This document shows, in pieces, positions 14,801-22,657 of a DNA stretch of 34,087 nucleotides. The DNA lies in NCBI GenBank assembly GCA_035566895.1, contig DATMQA010000156.1:1-34087 (forward strand), given 5' to 3'. Source of the stretch: DATMQA01 sp035566895. Lineage in GTDB: Bacteria; Verrucomicrobiota; Verrucomicrobiia; Limisphaerales; UBA8199. Made by a program: the position numbers and the translations under genes. A model generated the notes under the pieces. It ran no database searches and had not been told where the DNA came from. It was given only the letters and a program-made list of their open reading frames with translations. The number at the start of each line of letters is the position of its first letter. Position 1 is the first letter of the stretch.

Positions 14801-15391
14801 AGCGAAGCCATCTATCTGACGAACCTGAGCGCCGCGCGGCTGGGCCTCCGAAAATTCCAACAGGCCGAAACCGAGTTGCAGGAAGCCATCGCCCTGACTT
14901 CGGGCACGAATTCCTGTGCCTTGTCCGCCACGTACAGTTTTCTTGGAGAGGCCTGCCTCGGCCAGGGGAAAACCTCCCCGGCACTCGAAGCGGCCCGCCG
15001 CGCGCTGGCGCTGGCGCAGGACTCGGAGAATGACCTCGACCTTGGCACCGCCTGGCGCACGCTGGGCCGGGTGCTCGGAGCCCAGGCATCCCCGCCTGCG
15101 AATCGTGAGAACCGCGCCTCCGCCGCTGATGCCGCCGGTCCGGACTTCATTCCCGACGCCGGCACTTGCTTTGCCGAAGGCCTGCGCGTGTTCAGGGAGA
15201 TTCAGGCCGAAGGAGAACAAGCCCGCACGCTGCGGGATTGGGCGGAATATGAGGTGCTGGAGGGCCGTGGCCAGGAAGGCCGCCTCAAGACGGAAGAAGC
15301 ACTGGCGATTTTCCAGCGTTTAGGTGCGCTGGCCGAAGTGCAAAGAACCCGAGAATGGCTGCAAGACCATTCCGCAGAAACGTATCCCTAA
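11894..15391 (+). CDS. zinc ribbon-class III adenylate cyclase-ATPase-TPR signalling protein
   Basis: A 1165-aa cytoplasmic multidomain protein. Residues 1-46 are a double zinc ribbon with four CxxC pairs (CAAC, CGRC, CAHC, CPNC). Residues 66-240 form a class III nucleotide cyclase domain. It has metal-binding Asp76 (FADFAGFT) and Asp120 (HIGDAII), Lys116 and Asp189 (ATGDAVNLASR) as expected for ATP preference, and Asn192 and Arg196 for catalysis, so it looks active. From about 262 there is an AAA/STAND-type ATPase with Walker A GEAGIGKS (294-301) and a likely Walker B in VLIAEDIHWCDE. The C-terminal third is helical and TPR-like (several 'A..YFGKALALL' and 'A.LYEEL' units). The architecture matches known cyclase-ATPase-TPR regulators. 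It would turn a protein or ligand signal into cAMP; the signal is unknown. It stands as a single gene. Confidence 0.9.
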   Translation: MYCAACGAENPAKAIGCGRCGAALAARCAHCQVELPAGARFCPNCGQPAEARPTEPGTSGPPSSGERKQVTVLFADFAGFTAFTHKQDAEDVRDFLSSVWARLDGLIAAHGGLTEKHIGDAIIAVFGARQSREDDPAQAVRAALAMQACLADFRPARGQPVLQIRIGIHTGPVVVGPLGASGELIATGDAVNLASRLQQSAPPGGVLVSQDCYRHVYGFFDMQGLPPFTVKGRPEPLQTYVILRAKPRGLAMQLRGVEGVEARMIGRERELKCLQSALERVIASGESEVLTIVGEAGIGKSCLVREFQKWAELLPQSVRLFSGRATAQTLGLPFSLIRDALCARFEIQDSDAPGIARDKLERGLLRLQAAGAEDTGSPKEEATLQAHFIGQLLGLDFSASPWLREILNDPNQIRQRAFYCFSRFFAAVSREKEPAPGDERAAVQAAVLIAEDIHWCDEGSLDLLSYLGRACNRVPLLIVSLARPALFERRPRWGEDLPAHQRLNLEVLSPSESLALVEDILRKTPQIPPVLRELIIGGAEGIPFYIEEIINMLIDQKVIVPGDEQWHVEQDRLAATRVPPTLTGILQARLDTLLPEERLVLHRAAVLGRIFWDRAVERLSVPADRPANVEGPLSRNQILEALAGLRRKELIFRRESSAFAGAVEYAFKHELLRNVAYESILKKLRREHHQRAALWLIEQSGERVNEFAGLVASHFEQAERLAEAAEWYGRAGQQARASYTPATAIEYFGKALALLPAAVAEEKEFREKRLEWREGLAEVLGAQARFEEGLEVCTELRALAEALGDRVAQARAWNGLAFLNERLGRNRASVECAEHAETLAREAGEAGQGERVRALLLKGWAFYRISDAPAVLALGEQTRQLCLASGNRHGLATSFKLHGVAHLQLGHFPEAARFFEQGLALYEELGDRRNAASMWNNLAENARLRGDYQSAEELYEKALAAVRQIGHRESEAIYLTNLSAARLGLRKFQQAETELQEAIALTSGTNSCALSATYSFLGEACLGQGKTSPALEAARRALALAQDSENDLDLGTAWRTLGRVLGAQASPPANRENRASAADAAGPDFIPDAGTCFAEGLRVFREIQAEGEQARTLRDWAEYEVLEGRGQEGRLKTEEALAIFQRLGALAEVQRTREWLQDHSAETYP

Positions 15392-15945
15392 CAGCTACGG
15401 TCTCACGCTGCTCGCGCCCGAGTCAGGCAAAGTGGCCGGCGAAAAATAAAAACGCCGTGTGGATTTGCCGGCCGCCTGAATCCGGCCCTGAATGCAGGAA
15501 CCGGACGTTGCCGACGGCAACGCCCCGGGCACGACCGTGAGACCGTGGCGATTACCGCGAACTCCGGCCCAGCAGCTTGCGGAAATTTCTTATGAGTTCG
15601 CAATGGTGGTGTCCCGCATTTAACTCCTTTAACTCCTTTAACCCATGTAACTCATGTAACCTTGTAACCATGTAACCATGTAACCATGTAACCTTGTAAC
15701 CATGTAACCATGTAACCATGTAACCTTGTAACCATGCGATTTGAACCACCGAGAACCGGTTGGACAGTTGTCAATGCCGTCGGACGTGGTTAAGAGCGCT
15801 CAGGGAGGGAGAAGTGCCGGCACTGGCAATGAGCAGGTCGGTTCCGGCACTGTGAAGAGCGTGCGCCCTGAAGTGGGCGCATTGCAGTAAAAGAGGGTTG
15901 AGAGCTTCTCTGCAGCCTGAACCCTCGTGATAAGGGACCGGGTTC
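15392..15945. other. gene-free stretch between cyclase and rhodanese genes
   Basis: This holds a perfect hairpin CGTTGCC-GAC-GGCAACG at 15506-15522 (no T-run), an ATGTAACC array at 15619-15736, and a CCGGCACTG word repeated at about 15813 and 15843. No supported gene. The minus-strand frame across the array gives only a repetitive Trp-Leu-His-Gly-Tyr peptide. Confidence 0.6.
15619..15736 (+). repeat. 8-9-bp array: TTTAACTCC then ATGTAACC
   Basis: Three TTTAACTCC-type units pass through CATGTAACTC into about eleven units of ATGTAACC or TTGTAACC. The T/A variant appears at every third or fourth unit, suggesting a higher-order repeat of four. Confidence 0.85.
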
Positions 15946-16380
15946 TCAGCGCCGACTGCTGCCGAGCGATTGCGCGTTGCCCTGGAACCGGTGGGCTGAT
16001 GCTTCCTCGATATCGAATTGATGTTCTTTCCAGACTTCGAAGCCGCCCTCCAGCTCCATGACCGGGTGGCCGCTGGCAGCGAACTGCACGCAGGCATTGG
16101 CCGCCAGATGGCACTGTTGCGTATAGCAATAAACGACGTTGGTCTTGTCCTTGGCGAGTCCCTGCGGCCGGCCCCATTTCTCTTTGGGAAGATTGATCGC
16201 CCCGGGAATGTGGCCTTTGGCGAAATCCTCCGCCGCGCGAACGTCCACCACGACGAGGTTGTCTTCGCCGGCTTTGATCCACCTTTCCAGTTCTACCGGA
16301 CCGGTGGTAAATGCCAGCTTGTCTTCGAAGTAAGCCCTGGCCCTGGCCGGATCATGAACACGATTGATACTCGTCTGCAT
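15946..16380 (-). CDS. rhodanese-like sulfurtransferase
   Basis: A 144-aa single-domain rhodanese. Conserved parts are VVVDVRAAEDFAKGHIPGAINLP (residues 43-65) and the active-site loop VVYCYTQQCHLA with catalytic Cys85, then the 'MELEGGFEVWKE' closing helix. It would carry a persulfide on Cys85 and pass sulfur, or act as a phosphatase-like or redox domain. The loop CYTQQC has a second Cys (90), unlike the common CRSGxR. The N-terminal 30 residues are an extension. There is no signal peptide, so it is cytoplasmic. The start at ATG 16380 is preceded by AAAGGAT, a good ribosome binding site. The last 20 residues may be poorly conserved. Confidence 0.85.
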   Translation of the reverse strand: MQTSINRVHDPARARAYFEDKLAFTTGPVELERWIKAGEDNLVVVDVRAAEDFAKGHIPGAINLPKEKWGRPQGLAKDKTNVVYCYTQQCHLAANACVQFAASGHPVMELEGGFEVWKEHQFDIEEASAHRFQGNAQSLGSSRR

Positions 16381-16506
16381 TTTGAATCCTTTCGTTTGGT
16401 TTGTTGTTGTGCCGAGCCCTGAAGTCCTTTGTCGGCAATTTCTATTTTACCCTGTTCCCTTGAATTCTCAACCGGCGCCAATGAGTTAGCTTGACCAGAT
16501 TTTTAG

Positions 16507-17799
16507 CTAAGCTCTTACCGGTTGATGCTTGCTCACGTAGGCCGGGTCGATCTCCACGCCCAGCCCGGGGCCGGTCGGAACTTTGATCTTTCCATCCACC
16601 ACTTTGAGCGGCGAGGTTTTGCAGTCGAATTGGACGCTCGTTCTAAGGCCTTTGAACTCGTGATGCGGCATGGCATTGGGCAGGGCGGAAACAAAATGCA
16701 TCATATAAAGGAACCCAAGCCCGCCCCCGGACATGTGGGGAGTGCAGCTCTCGCCAAAGGCTTCGGCCATCCGCGCCACCTTCATGGACCGAATCATGCC
16801 GCCGAAATAATAATTATCCGGCTGGACAATTTGCACCGCGTCATTGGCGATGAGCCAGCGGAAGCCGTGCAGGCTGTATTCCTGCTCGCCGAGGGCAATC
16901 GGCAGGGAAAGTCCTTCGGCCACCTGCCTGGTTTCTTCGTGCCAGTCGAACATCACCGGCTCTTCAAAAAAACCGTAGCGATACTCCTTGAGCAACTTGC
17001 CCACGCGGATCGCTTCCTCGACTGAATAGAACCCATTCGCATCCGCAAACAACGCCATGTGGTCGCCAAAGGTTTTCCGGATGAGGGGAATCATCTTCTC
17101 TGTTCGTCCCGGGGGCCCGACGGCATTGATATCGGTGGTCATGAACATCAGCCCGCCGATTTTGATTTTCAGGGCGTGGGCGTTGTATTCGGCAACATCG
17201 CGCTTGATCAATTCCAACGATTCCTCGACCGATTTTTCGCGGTATTCAGTCGCCTGGTAAACGGTGACCTCCGGGTGATGGAGCTCCCCAATCAACTGGC
17301 CGATGGGCTTGTTGGCGATGCGTCCGAGCAGGTCGAGGATGGCAAACTCGATCGTGGCTAACGGGGTGCCGATCGAAATACCGTTGTACCTGAAATTAAA
17401 GCCGTAGATAAAAACCTTCTCCAGGAGGAGGTCCAGGTCCCGCGCATCTTTGCCAATGAAGAACGGGTGCAGGTTATGAGAGAAAATCGGGTAGAGCGCA
17501 TTCAGCCCGCTATGGCCGACCGAAATGCCCTCCGCGCCGTCGCGCGAACGCACGCGGCACAGAAAATTGTCTTTATACCGAAGCAATTCAAGGGTCTCGA
17601 TAATGACGGGGGTGGCGAAAAGCTCCCGTTTGAGCACCGGTTGCCCAAGGATTTCATCCAGCCTGGCATAACGGGGGTTTTGGCTTTTAGAGGCAGAGCG
17701 CGGGCGCGGGGCGTACGCGACCAGAGCGGAAAGCGGCAGAGCGGCTGTCAAACCGCCCAGAAGATTGGTCTTAACGAATTGCCGTCGATTGGTTTTCAT
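16507..17799 (-). CDS. enolase-superfamily enzyme (mandelate racemase/muconate lactonizing type), Tat-exported
   Basis: A 430-aa protein from ATG 17799. The N-terminus MKTNRRQFVKTNLLGGLTAA carries a twin-arginine (Tat) signal, so it is probably exported folded. The body shows enolase-superfamily barrel landmarks: ALKIKIGG (a KxK pair as acid/base), LFADANGFYSVEEA (first metal ligand Asp), GFFEEPVMF (second, Glu) and IALGEQEYS (third, Glu). These enzymes abstract the proton alpha to a carboxylate of sugar acids or related substrates; the substrate cannot be told. The frame continues upstream to a TTG at 17841 overlapping the methyltransferase stop. However, GGAAG 8 bp before ATG 17799 and the Tat signal support the shorter form. 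It probably shares a transcript with the methyltransferase upstream. Confidence 0.85.
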   Translation of the reverse strand: MKTNRRQFVKTNLLGGLTAALPLSALVAYAPRPRSASKSQNPRYARLDEILGQPVLKRELFATPVIIETLELLRYKDNFLCRVRSRDGAEGISVGHSGLNALYPIFSHNLHPFFIGKDARDLDLLLEKVFIYGFNFRYNGISIGTPLATIEFAILDLLGRIANKPIGQLIGELHHPEVTVYQATEYREKSVEESLELIKRDVAEYNAHALKIKIGGLMFMTTDINAVGPPGRTEKMIPLIRKTFGDHMALFADANGFYSVEEAIRVGKLLKEYRYGFFEEPVMFDWHEETRQVAEGLSLPIALGEQEYSLHGFRWLIANDAVQIVQPDNYYFGGMIRSMKVARMAEAFGESCTPHMSGGGLGFLYMMHFVSALPNAMPHHEFKGLRTSVQFDCKTSPLKVVDGKIKVPTGPGLGVEIDPAYVSKHQPVRA

Positions 17800-17837
17800 A
17801 GAATGGGCTTCCATCACAACACAGAATTGAGCGGCTT

Positions 17838-18677
17838 TCAAGGAACTTGCCGGGTTGAGCGGATGGTATGGCGAGGCTTTTCAAAGCAATAGGAACGGTA
17901 CGACACTTCTCCACTGCGCAGGGCATCGTAAATCCGCGCGCCTTTGATGCCGGCAAAGTCGCGGCCGAGCGACCGAAGGAATTTTGGGAGCCGCCGCTCG
18001 ACCAGGTCCAGCGAGCGCGCTGAGTTCTGACTCATTCCGCGCAACACTTCGGCGTTGATGTTCCGGGTCTGCAAAACGTGAAGCGGGGCAGCGGCGAGCG
18101 CCTGTTCCCATTCGGCCAGGCGGTCGCCAAAACGAAAGTCCGCATAGAGAAAATGGCCGGCCGGCAGGAGCACCCTCGCCACCTCTGCCAGAAATCGCGC
18201 GAAGTTCGGATAACAGTGAGACGCCTCGACATTGATCACTGCGTCGAAGGTCTCGGGTTCAAACGGCAGACTTTCCGCGTCGCCTTGGAGGAACGCCAAC
18301 CCCTTCATTTGATGACGTTGTTTGCAAAAGCGGATTCCGGCAGGATTCAGATCCAGGGCGGTGTAGCTCTTCGGCTGGAGCGCGCGGGCGAGGTAAGACG
18401 CTCCGCCACCGTGCCCGCAGCTTACCTCCAGAATGTTCTTTCCACGGAGCGGCGCTTGCGTGGCAACGTGATGATAAAGCTGGATACAGGCGCGATTCAC
18501 CTCGTCCTCGGGCGAAAGCGCGATGCCCATGGGCGGCTCCTCTTCGTAAGCGTAGTTGAGAAATAAAACCTCTTCGCCATGAAGCCGCCGGGTGAGCAAG
18601 GGATACCAAAGTTTCCAGAGGGCCTTGCGAATCCAACCAATGGAAAACAGTTGGTCAATGACAGGCACGGAAAACAA
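17838..18677 (-). CDS. class I SAM-dependent methyltransferase
   Basis: A 279-aa protein with a Rossmann-type methyltransferase domain. Motif I is ILEVSCGHGGGASYLA (about residues 82-97), the acidic residue ending strand 2 is in YTALDLNP, then GDAESLPFEPETFDAVINVEAS and a 'LLPAGHFLYADFR' strand. The pattern resembles small-molecule methyltransferases of the phthiotriol dimycocerosate type, and the substrate is unknown. The first 30 residues contain a hydrophobic, aromatic helix (SIGWIRKALWKLWYPLL) that may sit on the membrane. The stop lies 38 bp before the start of the enolase-superfamily gene, so the two are likely co-transcribed. Confidence 0.8.
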   Translation of the reverse strand: MFSVPVIDQLFSIGWIRKALWKLWYPLLTRRLHGEEVLFLNYAYEEEPPMGIALSPEDEVNRACIQLYHHVATQAPLRGKNILEVSCGHGGGASYLARALQPKSYTALDLNPAGIRFCKQRHQMKGLAFLQGDAESLPFEPETFDAVINVEASHCYPNFARFLAEVARVLLPAGHFLYADFRFGDRLAEWEQALAAAPLHVLQTRNINAEVLRGMSQNSARSLDLVERRLPKFLRSLGRDFAGIKGARIYDALRSGEVSYRSYCFEKPRHTIRSTRQVP

Positions 18678-18763
18678 TTACGGCAAAGGGTGTCTGCTGC
18701 CAACAACGTTCGTTCCGACCAGTCCCGACCGTTCCGACACCGAGCTAGTCCAGACGGGCTTCG

Positions 18764-21364
18764 TTACTTCGCGGGCGGGGCCAGGGTTAACCGGCCGGTT
18801 TGAGCATCTTTGACCACCTCGAAGGCCGCGCAGAAGGCGTAACCGGGATCACCGCGGCGCGCCAGCGTTTCGCAAAAGGTTTTCAACCCGGGCTCAAACC
18901 GGCGGGTTGTGGTCGAGCCGTTCAGCTCGATATCCACCGGTTTGCTGAAATCCACCAGCCGCGCGTCCATAAATACGGTCGCCGCGGAAACGTTCTCATT
19001 GGCGGTGATGACGAAGCGGTTGTTTGTCACACTCGCCAGGATTTCCTGCCGCTTGCCCGGTTGCGTCGCACGAAGCCAGAAAAAGTCCTGGACCACATTA
19101 TCCGTCATGAGCCAGTCCAACTCCCGGGGCACGGGGTTCCGCACGGCCGGGTACATTTGCGTGATCTTGTCCCGATCGGGCAAACCAGTGTGGCCGTTGC
19201 CCGAAATGATCGTGACCGTGACGGGATAGATATCGGTCCGGCCACCCCGCAACTTTTCGACCTGGTCCTTGAATTTAAGGTTGCGCTCGTAGCGCCCATA
19301 CATGGTGTCGCGCTCGCCCACCATCACCGTGAACGGCGTGGTCCGAAGCGTTTTGGCGGTCGTCTCACCGTCGGTCGCCGCGGCGGCGCTCGCGTGAATG
19401 GCGGCGAACCGGTCCGGCATCTTCGGGCCGATCGCATACGCGCCATAACCTCCATGCGAGTAGCCCATGATGAACACCTTGTCCGAGTCGATGTCGCCGA
19501 ACAACCGGAACTGGCGAATCAGATTGTCGATGAGCGGATAGACGTAATTGTCGTAAAATCCGTTCCAGGTATCATTGGGTGCGCGGAGCGCCAGGTAGAT
19601 ATAGCCGCCGGCTCCCGGGTGGTCCTTATAATAACTCCGCATCTGCTTCCATTGGCTGTCATTGACCTCTTTGGGCGCCCCACCACCGCCGTGCATGGCA
19701 ATAAACAGCGCCCACCCCTTGGCCGGCCGCTGGCCGACGGTCTTCACCGTGTAGGGGCTTTGATACTTCTCAAAATTCACCACGTGCGCGTCGAAATCAG
19801 CCTTCAGCGCCGCGTGAATCGGAGCGCTGCGATAAGTTTCCCAGGCTATTTGGCGCACGGCCGGCTCATTTTGGCGCAGCAACTTCTCGAGCCGGGCAGG
19901 AAATTTCCACTTCGCCTGCCGCGCCACGTCAGCGGTGAAGTATCCGCTCAACGCACTCTTCAGGCTGGCCACATCTTTGGTGGGCAGCGGCTTAATCGGT
20001 TGCGACACCGCCTGGCAGGCCTCGGACGGGGCCGCAGGCCTTTCCGCCAGAGTGAGGGTCACGAGTTGCTCGGCCACCTCCGTGACAGTCACGTCCGTTT
20101 CCGCCTCGCGGTTATCAAGGCGCGCGTTCACGTGATACTTGCGGCCCGGCATTAGCTTGAACGTCGCCAGGTCGTTCAGGTCCGCCGTTTCCCCGCGGCT
20201 CTTTTCCTTGAGGTTCGTCGCCGGATTGCCAGCCTCACTCACGAGGAGGTCGGCCACCGCGCGTTTGCCGTTGGACTCGATGACTTTTACCGCCACCCTC
20301 ACGGCGCCTTCCGTAGCCACGGGCGCCTTGGCCGCGTAACGGTCGGTCACGTTAACCGCGCTTACTGATTCGTCTCCCGGCGCCCATACCAGCGGGAAGC
20401 AAACCTCGGTGCGCCGGAAGCTGGTGGCGTAGATCGCGTGTTGTGCCACATCGCGTTGCGCTTCCGAGGCGTCGTGCACGAACCAGGCATGATCCAGCCC
20501 GGCCCGGTCCGGCTCGGCCGCGCCGGCAAAATGCCAGCCCCCATCCCACACTTCCACCCAGGTGTGGTTGCCCCTCATGTTTGCCCACATGGGCGTGCCC
20601 GCAACTCGCGCCGGGATGCCCACCGACCGGCATGCGTCCACCAGCAGAATCGCCAGGCCCGTGCACGTCGCGACCCCCGTCTCGCTCGTTTCCCGCGGAC
20701 TCTGATCCGGCCGCCGGCGACTGGTATTGTAGCGAACCTTGAGCAACGGGAATATTTTCCGGTTCAGCAACTGCGCGGCTTCGCCCGGCGTCTTGCATTC
20801 GGCCACCAGAGGCAGGCACAACGCCCGCAGTCGCGCGCGCCACGGGTCGCGCTCCTCGCTCATACAGGCGTACGGCAAGACCTCGTTGAGGAACAGCTCG
20901 TTGCTCACACCCGCGTGCCAGGGCGAAGTCTCCCACGCTTCGTACGCGAGATTGAGATTCTCCAGCAAGAACGCCGCGCCGAGAGATTTCAAATCCGCGG
21001 CGGGCATGTTTTCGAGTAGGAACGCCATTCCCTCGCGCCGGGGGGCCGGGGTTTCATTCAGCGCCTTGACCAGCTCCAGGCGATTCGTTCCGGCCTCGCC
21101 GAGGCGGCTCTCGACAGCCGCGCTCCACCAGTGGCCCTCGGGTGCGAGTTGAGCCTGGGAGACCGTTGCCAGAAACGCCCAGAGGAACACAGCGCGGCAA
21201 AGCCGCAACCAAAGAGTTAAATGGGTAAAAAGAGTTAACTGACTTAACTGAGGGACACCAGTTTTGCGAACGCACAAGAAACTTGCGCAAGCGGCGCAAA
21301 CTTTGATGGATGGCAGTACAAAGAGAGAGGTGGAAGAACTTCTCGTGGGTATGTTCGCGTTCAT
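18764..21364 (-). CDS. transglutaminase-like domain fused to alpha/beta hydrolase, secreted
   Basis: A large exported protein of about 866 aa with two enzymatic parts. The first half has a transglutaminase-like (papain fold) core: Cys in GVATCTGLAILLVDACRS, His in RGNHTWVEVWDGGWHF and an Asp/Glu after it. The second half is an alpha/beta hydrolase with nucleophile Ser in GYSHGGYGAYA, 'ALFIAMHGGGG' as the oxyanion strand and a late His in SGNGHTG, like esterase/depolymerase proteins. The signal helix is LCRAVFLWAFLATVSQAQ. The start is unclear. ATG 21364 is given, 21379 and 21433 are also in frame, and 50-70 residues precede the signal helix. Part of that stretch (QLSQLTLFTHLTLW) is encoded by a TTAACTC-type repeat, so the native N-terminus may have been disturbed. 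Polymer or peptide breakdown outside the cytoplasm is inferred. Confidence 0.8.
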   Translation of the reverse strand: MNANIPTRSSSTSLFVLPSIKVCAACASFLCVRKTGVPQLSQLTLFTHLTLWLRLCRAVFLWAFLATVSQAQLAPEGHWWSAAVESRLGEAGTNRLELVKALNETPAPRREGMAFLLENMPAADLKSLGAAFLLENLNLAYEAWETSPWHAGVSNELFLNEVLPYACMSEERDPWRARLRALCLPLVAECKTPGEAAQLLNRKIFPLLKVRYNTSRRRPDQSPRETSETGVATCTGLAILLVDACRSVGIPARVAGTPMWANMRGNHTWVEVWDGGWHFAGAAEPDRAGLDHAWFVHDASEAQRDVAQHAIYATSFRRTEVCFPLVWAPGDESVSAVNVTDRYAAKAPVATEGAVRVAVKVIESNGKRAVADLLVSEAGNPATNLKEKSRGETADLNDLATFKLMPGRKYHVNARLDNREAETDVTVTEVAEQLVTLTLAERPAAPSEACQAVSQPIKPLPTKDVASLKSALSGYFTADVARQAKWKFPARLEKLLRQNEPAVRQIAWETYRSAPIHAALKADFDAHVVNFEKYQSPYTVKTVGQRPAKGWALFIAMHGGGGAPKEVNDSQWKQMRSYYKDHPGAGGYIYLALRAPNDTWNGFYDNYVYPLIDNLIRQFRLFGDIDSDKVFIMGYSHGGYGAYAIGPKMPDRFAAIHASAAAATDGETTAKTLRTTPFTVMVGERDTMYGRYERNLKFKDQVEKLRGGRTDIYPVTVTIISGNGHTGLPDRDKITQMYPAVRNPVPRELDWLMTDNVVQDFFWLRATQPGKRQEILASVTNNRFVITANENVSAATVFMDARLVDFSKPVDIELNGSTTTRRFEPGLKTFCETLARRGDPGYAFCAAFEVVKDAQTGRLTLAPPAK

Positions 21365-21656
21365 TTTTCGAGATTGCATCGAGCGAATCAGACCATAACC
21401 CGCCTTCGGGCCGGGCACAATGAAGACAAGCATGGCGTCTCAGAACAAGGCAATCCCTGATGGGTTGGAGGGTGCGGCCGAGGCGCCGTGGACGTTGGCA
21501 TGGGCTGTGCTTAAGGGCATGCGTGACTGATTATCGGAATCAGGATCGTTGTATGAAACAGATCGGCTATCGATGTGCTGGAAAAACGGGAGGGTTTCTG
21601 GAATGCGTTGCCGCCCGGCTTTGCCCCGGGCCTGAGTCCTCGACCAATAAATCCGT

Positions 21657-21977
21657 ATGAATACCTCCTCGATAAAAGCTCAATTGACCCAAGCGCTGCA
21701 ATGGGGCGAAAGCGGCTCCAAACTGACTTATGCCTCGATTGCAGTTGGGCTCCTGGTGGCCCTAATTCTGTTCCGGCTTTTCTTCAAGAATATCGCCGGG
21801 CTTTTCCATTGCATCGGCTTTTCTCTCGGCTCGCAGCCTGATTCCGCGGCGGCCGCGCAGCCTGGTCTAAGCAAGTGGAGCCGGGTGAAGCTGCTGGTCG
21901 GAACTTTGCTCCCGGCAGGCAGCGGGTATGCCGCCTATATGCTTTTGCCGCGGTGGTTCCCCGCCCTTTTCCAGTGA
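21657..21977 (+). CDS. small membrane protein, unknown
   Basis: A 106-aa protein starting at ATG 21657 (MNTSSIKAQLTQALQWGESG). One clear membrane helix runs about residues 26-44 (ASIAVGLLVALILFRLFF), and a second weaker one about 78-98 (KLLVGTLLPAGSGYAAYMLL). The loop between them is Ala/Ser-rich. No family is recognised. The protein-like composition and fitting hydrophobic segments favour a real gene. It is divergent from the transglutaminase gene and convergent with the small winged-helix-like gene 10 bp away. The 220 bp upstream show nothing I can identify. Confidence 0.55.
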   Translation: MNTSSIKAQLTQALQWGESGSKLTYASIAVGLLVALILFRLFFKNIAGLFHCIGFSLGSQPDSAAAAQPGLSKWSRVKLLVGTLLPAGSGYAAYMLLPRWFPALFQ

Positions 21978-21987
21978 GCGTTCCGGT

Positions 21988-22335
21988 CTAACCGGTGGAC
22001 GGGAAGTAATTGTCGCCAACTATCCCGACATTTTTGGGTGCCGGGAAATAATCGTCCCCCACAACTTTCCTTTGGGGCTTCTGGGCTGCTGCCGGCTTCT
22101 GGGTGCGGGTTTTAACGGGCCCCTGGGCTTCTTGGCAACGGTAGTGGCCACGCTCGTTTATCTCAATGAGTCCTGCCTCAACCAGTGGACCCATCAACCC
22201 CTTAGCCCAGTTTGGTGTTTCCTCGAATCTCTTCCGGCCTCCGGCCCTCCGGGAAATCGCTCTCATCGCAACGAATTGACCGGGAGTAGCCTTGAGGTAA
22301 GTCAGGACGTCCAACGCTTCAGCACTTAGTATCAT
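21988..22335 (-). CDS. winged-helix-like small protein with repeated GD-YFP tail
   Basis: A 115-aa protein starting MILSAEALDVLTYLKATPGQ. Residues 5-70 read as a winged helix: helices (ALDVLTYLKA, MRAISRRAGG, WAKGLMGPLVEAGL) and a beta hairpin (IEINERGHYRC). It may bind DNA, but has no sensor domain. The tail is basic (QKPAAAQKPQRK) and then repeats VGDDYFPAP and VGDNYFPST. The corresponding DNA, near 22000-22055, is a direct repeat. No target is suggested. It is divergent from uppS, so it could regulate that operon; this is only positional inference. Confidence 0.65.
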   Translation of the reverse strand: MILSAEALDVLTYLKATPGQFVAMRAISRRAGGRKRFEETPNWAKGLMGPLVEAGLIEINERGHYRCQEAQGPVKTRTQKPAAAQKPQRKVVGDDYFPAPKNVGIVGDNYFPSTG

Positions 22336-22657
22336 CTTCCAGCCGCATTCTTATTAAAATCAAAGCAGGCATGGTGCCAAATCCCGAAAAAGCGTCCTCC
22401 AAAACATCTGACACCGCCTCTCCTCCTTCATGCTTAGCTGCTGCTTTGCAGGCGGTTGCGGCTGAAAAGCGCTCCCGGTTCAGGCACCATGCGCCCATTT
22501 CGCCGATTCATTTTGAGGGCCTGGTCCGGCCCGGGCAGCTTCTTGACGAGGGTGAGGTCTTCGGAAGGGGAGCTGCAGGCCTTCGCGAATGCCCACAAGA
22601 AACAAAGGTAGTTTGCTTTTGACCTGGAGCGCGCGGCCTGTAACTTTGCAGGTTCAA
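22336..22657. other. intergenic region between divergent genes
   Basis: This 322-bp gap separates the winged-helix-like gene from uppS. It presumably contains the promoters of both, but I cannot point to a clear -35/-10 pair. Two overlapping open frames exist here without family resemblance or good ribosome binding sites, so I leave them out. Confidence 0.4.

Noticed and set aside
13859..15220. 453-codon minus-strand frame opposite the cyclase gene
   Set aside because: It is a shadow frame; the plus strand encodes continuous TPR-like sequence.
15506..15522. Rho-independent terminator after the cyclase gene
   Set aside because: The 7-bp hairpin is perfect but no T-run follows and it lies 115 bp after the stop, so it is listed only as a hairpin within the gap.
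15552..15749. A Trp/Leu/His/Gly-rich protein on the minus strand
   Set aside because: It is only the translation of the ATGTAACC array.
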